The translations under genes were made by a program, and so were the position numbers. A model generated the notes under the pieces. It was not told the origin of the DNA. It did not search any database and saw only the letters and a list, made by a program, of their open reading frames with translations. From Morella rubra (taxonomy: Eukaryota; Streptophyta; Magnoliopsida; Fagales; Myricaceae), in the NCBI GenBank assembly GCA_003952965.2, contig CM025852.1, positions 27,959,009 to 28,023,008 of the forward strand: a stretch of 64,000 nucleotides of DNA, in the 5' to 3' direction. Numbering within the stretch: the first letter of the stretch is position 1; each line of letters begins with the position of its first letter. This document shows, one piece after another, positions 59,531-64,000 of this stretch.

Positions 59531-60675
59531 AAGTTTGCAGCAAAGAAGGGTTTCTGGAATCAGATTATGAAGCCACGTACGGTTGTAGGGACTGATTGCT
59601 TATCCGTTTTCTCGTGTTAGTGGCTTATCAGGAATAGAGAAACGGCAGTGGGTGTCTCCCAATTAAGTACATTGGATCACTTTGATCCACTCTCAATTTC
59701 TTTCGGAAATTTTTTAATGCATATTCTTAATTTGGTTTGATCTCGGTGATTTTTCTTTCATAATTAACGGTGAAAGGGTTTGTTCTCCCACCTTTTTAAT
59801 GCATCATGTACTATCTACTTTAGTTGTTTATTATTAAGATCCTAATTACGGGAATAGATGAGATCTTAGGGTATCAATGATCGTTTCCCAACTCTTAATT
59901 TGTTCATAAATTCGTCTTCCTGAAAAAGATCTTATCTACCGTTGGTATCTGTCAAGTTATAAGTTATTGGTTAGTATTTTGCCTGTTACCAAAAGAATGA
60001 GTACTTGATCGATCAATTGTTGGAGTTCTTATGGTAGAAAATGAATTCAAGCCACTCGCCTAGCTAACACCTTCACCATTCAAAACATGCGAATCCAATT
60101 AGGGAGAGAGGGATCGAGTGATTTGTGGGTCTTCAACTGGATTGATAAAGAGGAGAGAGACAGAAAAACTGTACTACAAAGTTATTCAATGAAAAGCTGC
60201 ACGTATTATAGAAGAAAAAATCTTCTAAACGTCTCAAAGAAGTAGGATAAAGATTGTTCTTACTAGAAGCTCCCTAAATACCCCAACGGATTACACATTG
60301 ACGGAAATACGACGATGATTCTTTATACACATCATTCGGAACATTGTGGAATATGATGCACATCCCGGCGTGATTAATATGTTTTGGAGCCGAAAATCAA
60401 AATCTCTACACTTGGAAAAGAAAAGTACAAACATTATATCTAGCTACAAGGCAATCTCTTATTGGTTGGCATATCCACTAGGCTTTGGAGAAGTGGCTAA
60501 ACCCATGCTCGCTGGATGCATGTGCAAGCATAAAACACTAACGTGTAATGGGATGGAGAAACTTCCATATTCTATTTACATTATGATCATTACGTTGCTG
60601 AGGTTTTCATATACTGTTCAAGTTTTTTAAACACTGATGAATATGGGACAATCATTCTGGACCGTTTCTCCGCTC
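59531..60675. other. Intergenic region, nothing recognised
   Basis: No domain-bearing ORF. The 94-aa ORF at 60346-60630 has no family resemblance that I can see. Confidence 0.35.
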
Positions 60676-60682
60676 TATAAAT
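60676..60682 (+). promoter_or_regulatory. TATA box before the defensin-like ORF
   Basis: TATAAAT lies 99 bp before the candidate start at 60775. Distance fits a short 5' UTR. Confidence 0.45.
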
Positions 60683-60774
60683 TAATGTATAGAACGAGGT
60701 GTTCTTTTTCAAGACACCAAATAGGAGAAGAAATTAAAGTTAGAAGCTGTGTCCAGGGCAAAGCATTCTTTTCA

Positions 60775-61005
60775 ATGCTGGAAATAAAAGCAATCAAGAA
60801 GTTGGCTCTGGTCATGTTGAAAGCCATGGCGCTGGGATTCTTGGTTCTTAGTCCGCAACCGGTGGAGTGCGCATTTGGGATCGAACTCAACCCATGTACA
60901 CTTCCTCAATGCATTGCCGAATGTAAAAAGGCCTTGCAGGAAAAATTTCTTAGTGCAACCTGTGCAACGGGTTCTAAGGGGAAGTTGTGCATCTGCTTGG
61001 GTTGA
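60775..61005 (+). CDS. Candidate defensin-like (small cysteine-rich, secreted) peptide
   Basis: 76-aa ORF. An N-terminal hydrophobic stretch (MALGFLVLSPQPVECA region, residues ~18-33) could be a signal peptide, although charged residues precede it; a later start at 60826 would give a cleaner signal. The mature part has six cysteines spaced C-X4-C-X3-C-X12-C-X8-C-X1-C, ending KLCICLG. The C-X3-C plus C-X1-C pair is the core of the cysteine-stabilised alpha-beta fold of plant defensin-like/LCR peptides. Such peptides are secreted and act in defence or pollen-pistil signalling; target unknown here. DEFL genes usually have an intron after the signal; none is needed here. Family assignment is by cysteine pattern only. 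Confidence 0.55.
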   Translation: MLEIKAIKKLALVMLKAMALGFLVLSPQPVECAFGIELNPCTLPQCIAECKKALQEKFLSATCATGSKGKLCICLG

Positions 61006-62082
61006 AAAGATACATATAAATTTTGGTATCGATTATTGATCAAACTGCTTCTCTTTGTTGCCCACAAAAACTTGCAAGTGTAAGTTGGTGTCCTTAAATG
61101 TAACCTCTACTTGTACTTCATCGTTGCAGCCAATAAGTCTACTCATGACTTAATGGTAAATGGTGTCCATGGTATGTAAAGAGCCTGCGTAGTTTCTCAG
61201 AGCCAGAGGAACGTGCTACTGCTGTAAAATCCCAACAACCAACTTGGGATCGCGGTGGCCTCGTACCTTCCATCTTAAACATATATACGGACCTTTTAAT
61301 ACTGAATAAGCGGAAGAATGATAACCACGTCGTTCATCTTGGATTTCGCTACAAGCAATGGCAATCACCTCATTATTTCCAATGGGTTTTGTGCAGCAGA
61401 CACTTAAAACAGAGTCTATATATGCATTTATGCCAACGTAAAAGTTGCAGTTGCAGCTACACCTGGGCTGTGTGGCTCTTTGGCATTTATGCGCGAAATG
61501 AGGGATCTTGAGGTTTAGGTTCAAATACGTAGAACCAAACCAACCTTAAGTTTTTCAAATAAAAGAATGCCAACTACCCAAACAGAAGAAAATAGCTTTT
61601 TCTAGGAATTTTTGATTAAGTGCTTTGAAGTTATTGGATCCATATCTTTTGGCAACATTTCCTCCGTGAGATGAGTATTCACAGATTGATGCTGCACTAA
61701 TCAAGGATTTAATTTTTTTTCAGAATCTGTTTAAGTAATTTCGTTTAAGACATGGAAATTGTAGTATCATTTTTCTTGTTTTTATTTTTATTTTAGTTTT
61801 AGTAGTGCTTTCTTTATATATAATTTGTACCTGAACACGTAGCAGCAATTTTTCCAACCAGGTTTGTACCATGGCACGTGACATTCTGGAATGGCAATTA
61901 TGGTAAATTTATAGTTCCCGCGCACGGTACGAACCCCGCCATGAGTATCTCGCCCAAGTAGTAAGAAGTAGAATTCCAATTCAGCAGCTTCAACTGTTTC
62001 CCGACAACATCTTAACTGTTACTCTAACCAATCACAACTCTACATGTCACCGCTGCTCCTCTGCGCGTTTACTTCAGGTCCG
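61006..62082. other. Intergenic region before ACR
   Basis: No supported gene. The minus-strand ORF at 61216-61524 (102 aa) has several cysteines and a basic C-terminal end but matches no family I recognise. Confidence 0.35.
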
Positions 62083-62090
62083 TATTTAAA
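62083..62090 (+). promoter_or_regulatory. TATA-like element of the ACR gene
   Basis: TATTTAAA followed by a CT-rich leader (62104-62125, 62140-62160). If used, transcription starts near 62115, which is downstream of the in-frame ATG at 62044 and rules that start out. Confidence 0.5.
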
Positions 62091-62224
62091 CGGCCAAGCG
62101 CTTCACTTTTCTTGCACTCTCTGTTTTTACACCCCGCCCCCGAACTCTCTCTCCCAAGTCCCAACTGTGGTTGTTCTTAGCTTTGCCTCTGGTTTCTCTG
62201 GAGGTTTGAGAATATTACCAAAGG

Positions 62225-62257
62225 ATGATGTGTATGCAAAGTTTATACGGAGAATGA
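62225..62257 (+). other. Short upstream ORF overlapping the likely ACR start
   Basis: A 10-codon ORF ([10 protein letters not shown], then TGA) in a different frame from ACR. Its stop overlaps the in-frame ATG at 62254 as ATGA. Because the family's usual start codon is absent, ribosomes would meet this uORF first. Termination and restart at the overlapping ATG is possible in principle. Confidence 0.45.
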
Positions 62258-64000
62258 ACCCCACAAGGCATGGAACTCTCTTTCTCTCTGTTGCTTATAT
62301 AATCTTTACAAGCAAACTTAGTTTCTGTCTTTATGGCGTTGGTGTCTGTGGATAGTTTGTGATCCAACTTTAATTTGCTGCATAGATAGCCTGTAGCAGC
62401 TTCAATTTGAATTTTTGACTGTTCTTGCTTTCCAAAGGTTGTTTCTTCAAAGTTCTATGGTACAACTGACATCGTCTTACTGCGGTTGCAGAGTTAGGAT
62501 TGACAATGAATCCTGTGAGCATGCCACCATTGTAGAGGTAAGCTTTTGTGGTTCTGCATTGTCTACATAGCAAAATGAACCGTCAAGAACCGTTAATTTT
62601 CTGATTAACTTGGGTGTTTGCTTAGGTTATTAGTACAAATAGGGATGGTATACTCCTTGAAGTCGTCCAAGTACTTGCAGACTTGAACCTCAACATAACA
62701 AAGGCATATATCTCCTCTGATGGAGGATGGTTCATGGAGGGTATGCTTCAACTATTTCTTTTCTGCAGGAGTTTATTGTTATGATTTGTACTGAATGATT
62801 TGTTGTATTGAACTGAATAGAATACATGTGTTTATATACACGAAAGGTCTCTGTAAAACTAACTAACTAACATAACAACGTTCTAATAACCGAGCTTCTA
62901 GAACTTTACAGCTTTACATCCAGAACTTTCTACTAACTAATAGCCCCCCTCAAGCTGGACTGTGTATATTGAGCAGTCCTAGCTTGGTAATAAGAAATAC
63001 AAACTTCTCAAAAACCAGAGGCTTTGTCAATAAATCTGCCAATTGATGTGCTGTTGTAACATGTACAAGTTTTGACCAGATTGTGATGCACCATTTCTTT
63101 TTTCTCTCTAATTTCTCATTCTGAAACTCATTTGCCAGTATTCAATGTGACTGACTGTCATGGGAACAGAATTAGAGATGAAGGGAGCCTTAGTTACATA
63201 CAGACAGTAAGTGGTATAGCAATACTGTCTTTCAGTTTCCTTCTTCTCATTTGTTTGGTTCATCAGAAAAACTTACTCCTGTAGGACTTGCTAATTTTCA
63301 ATATAACTTTTTATGTTCTGCTATTTCATTCTCAGAGCTGTTGCTCAATTTTACAGACTCTTGAAAATGATGCATGTAGCTTAAAGTCATTAAGAGGATT
63401 AATTGGGGAAGTGCCCTCTAAGGACCATACAGCAATCGAACTAATTGGAACTGATCGGCCGGGTTTGTTGTCAGAAGTATCTGCAGTGCTAACAGACCTT
63501 AGATGCAATGTGGTCAGCGGCGAAATCTGGACACACAATTCTAGAGCTGCAGCTATTATTTATGTGGCAGACCAGTCAACTGGTCGAGCAATTGAAGATC
63601 CAAAACGGCTCTCCACTATCAAGGAACTTCTTTACAATGTCCTCAAAGGAAATAGCAACTTTCGGACACCAAGACTGACAATATCCTCTCCTGGTTTAGC
63701 ACACAGACAAAGGAGATTACATCAGATGATGTTCACTGATAGAGATTTTGAAATTTTTGAAGGCGTCGAGCATAGTTCAAGAATCCAAGTTTGTGCATTA
63801 GATTGTAATGACAGGGACTATACAATTGTCACCGTAAGATCCAAAGACCGGCCGAAGCTTTTGTTTGACACTCTGTGCTCTCTAACAGATATGCAATATG
63901 TGGTGTTCCATGGGACAGTCATCACAGAAAGCAGAGAAGCTTACCAGGTATGATCAAAAGCTTATCAGGATTTAACCGACTTCATCTTGTTTCAAGAACA
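62254..64000 (+). CDS. ACR: ACT domain-repeat protein (ACR4/6-like), 5' part; runs off the window
   Basis: Plant ACR proteins carry about four ACT domains, which usually sense amino acids; role regulatory, not enzymatic. Exons seen: coding exon 1 ending 62267, 62492-62537, 62626-62740, 63139-63206, 63357-63947 (donor GTATGA; continues outside). Domain 1: [19 protein letters not shown] with [15 protein letters not shown] and [19 protein letters not shown]. Domain 2: [20 protein letters not shown], then [27 protein letters not shown] links to domain 3: [29 protein letters not shown]. The family starts MDDEYAKLIRRMNPPR; here the sequence is [16 protein letters not shown], with AAG at 62221-62223 in place of ATG. 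I set the start at the next in-frame ATG (62254). The first intron has a GC donor (AAG|GCATGG). The gene is otherwise open. Confidence 0.85.
62790..63085 (-). mobile_element. Ty1/Copia 3' end (RNase H tail and partial LTR) in ACR intron 3
   Basis: On the minus strand, 63062-62950 encodes [16 protein letters not shown], the C-terminal signature of Copia RNase H, running to [11 protein letters not shown] and a stop. A polypurine tract GAGGGGGGC follows (62943-62952 reversed), then LTR-like sequence with TTAGTTAGTTAG and TATATAAACAC. The rest of the element is missing. It lies between exons 3 and 4 and does not touch a splice site. Confidence 0.88.

Noticed and set aside
61216-61524. 102-aa cysteine-containing minus ORF
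   Set aside because: Cysteine spacing fits no family known to me and there is no signal peptide; not supported as a gene.
62044-62355. ATG at 62044 as start of the ACR protein
   Set aside because: In frame, but upstream of the TATA-like element and the CT-rich leader; its peptide has no resemblance to ACR N termini.

Overview
This window is nuclear DNA from a dicot plant, probably woody. The evidence is multi-exon genes with GT-AG introns, plant-only families (HIPP, CRK, WRKY group IIc, FATB, DUF4408, HSD/steroleosin, RGP mutase), plant-type LINEs ending in RNase H, and hAT, TRIM, SINE and Copia remnants. No single feature fixes the species. Gene models below were built by hand from splice sites, reading-frame phase and family knowledge; no search was run.

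Layout. 1-0.43 kb: a foldback element. 1.2-7.6 kb: SUMO E1 small subunit SAE1 (+), with a 3.4-kb LINE in intron 6. 8.7-9.5 kb: an unknown single-exon protein with a C-terminal membrane segment (+). 9.7-11.7 kb: a WRKY75/45-like factor (-) whose intron holds a SINE with target-site duplication; its 5' end and promoter are repeated in an apparently identical 1,023-bp tandem duplication reaching 13.5 kb. 13.6-15.8 kb: UDP-arabinopyranose mutase/RGP (-). 15.8-22.1 kb: no gene recognised. 22.3-24.7 kb: a two-HMA-domain isoprenylated metallochaperone (HIPP, +) with a 9-nt first coding exon. 24.7-33.3 kb: AT-rich intergenic DNA with degraded repeats. 33.7-36.1 kb: a FATB-type acyl-ACP thioesterase (-). 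37.4-38.4 kb: HVA22 (+) behind an ABRE/DRE-rich promoter. 39 kb: a complete 281-bp TRIM. 42.3-42.9 kb: a DUF4408 protein (+).

44-51.6 kb holds a tandem pair of 11-beta-hydroxysteroid-dehydrogenase-like (steroleosin) genes with matching exon structure. The first is intact. The second lacks one base in exon 1. A 2.74-kb hAT element with a perfect 8-bp target-site duplication sits between them. 52.7-55.7 kb: a complete cysteine-rich receptor-like kinase (-). 58.2-59.5 kb: a probable Copia LTR/leader. 60.8-61.0 kb: a candidate defensin-like peptide. 62.2 kb to the end: the 5' part of an ACT-domain-repeat (ACR) gene with a missing conserved start codon, a GC donor and a Copia fragment in intron 3.

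The genes do not form one pathway. Several belong to stress or surface biology (HVA22, WRKY, CRK, HIPP, HSD). I found no clearly new biological system. The most useful oddities are the HSD frameshift, the ACR start region, the exact WRKY duplication, and the lossy duplicated blocks at 5.2 and 30 kb, which may be assembly artefacts.
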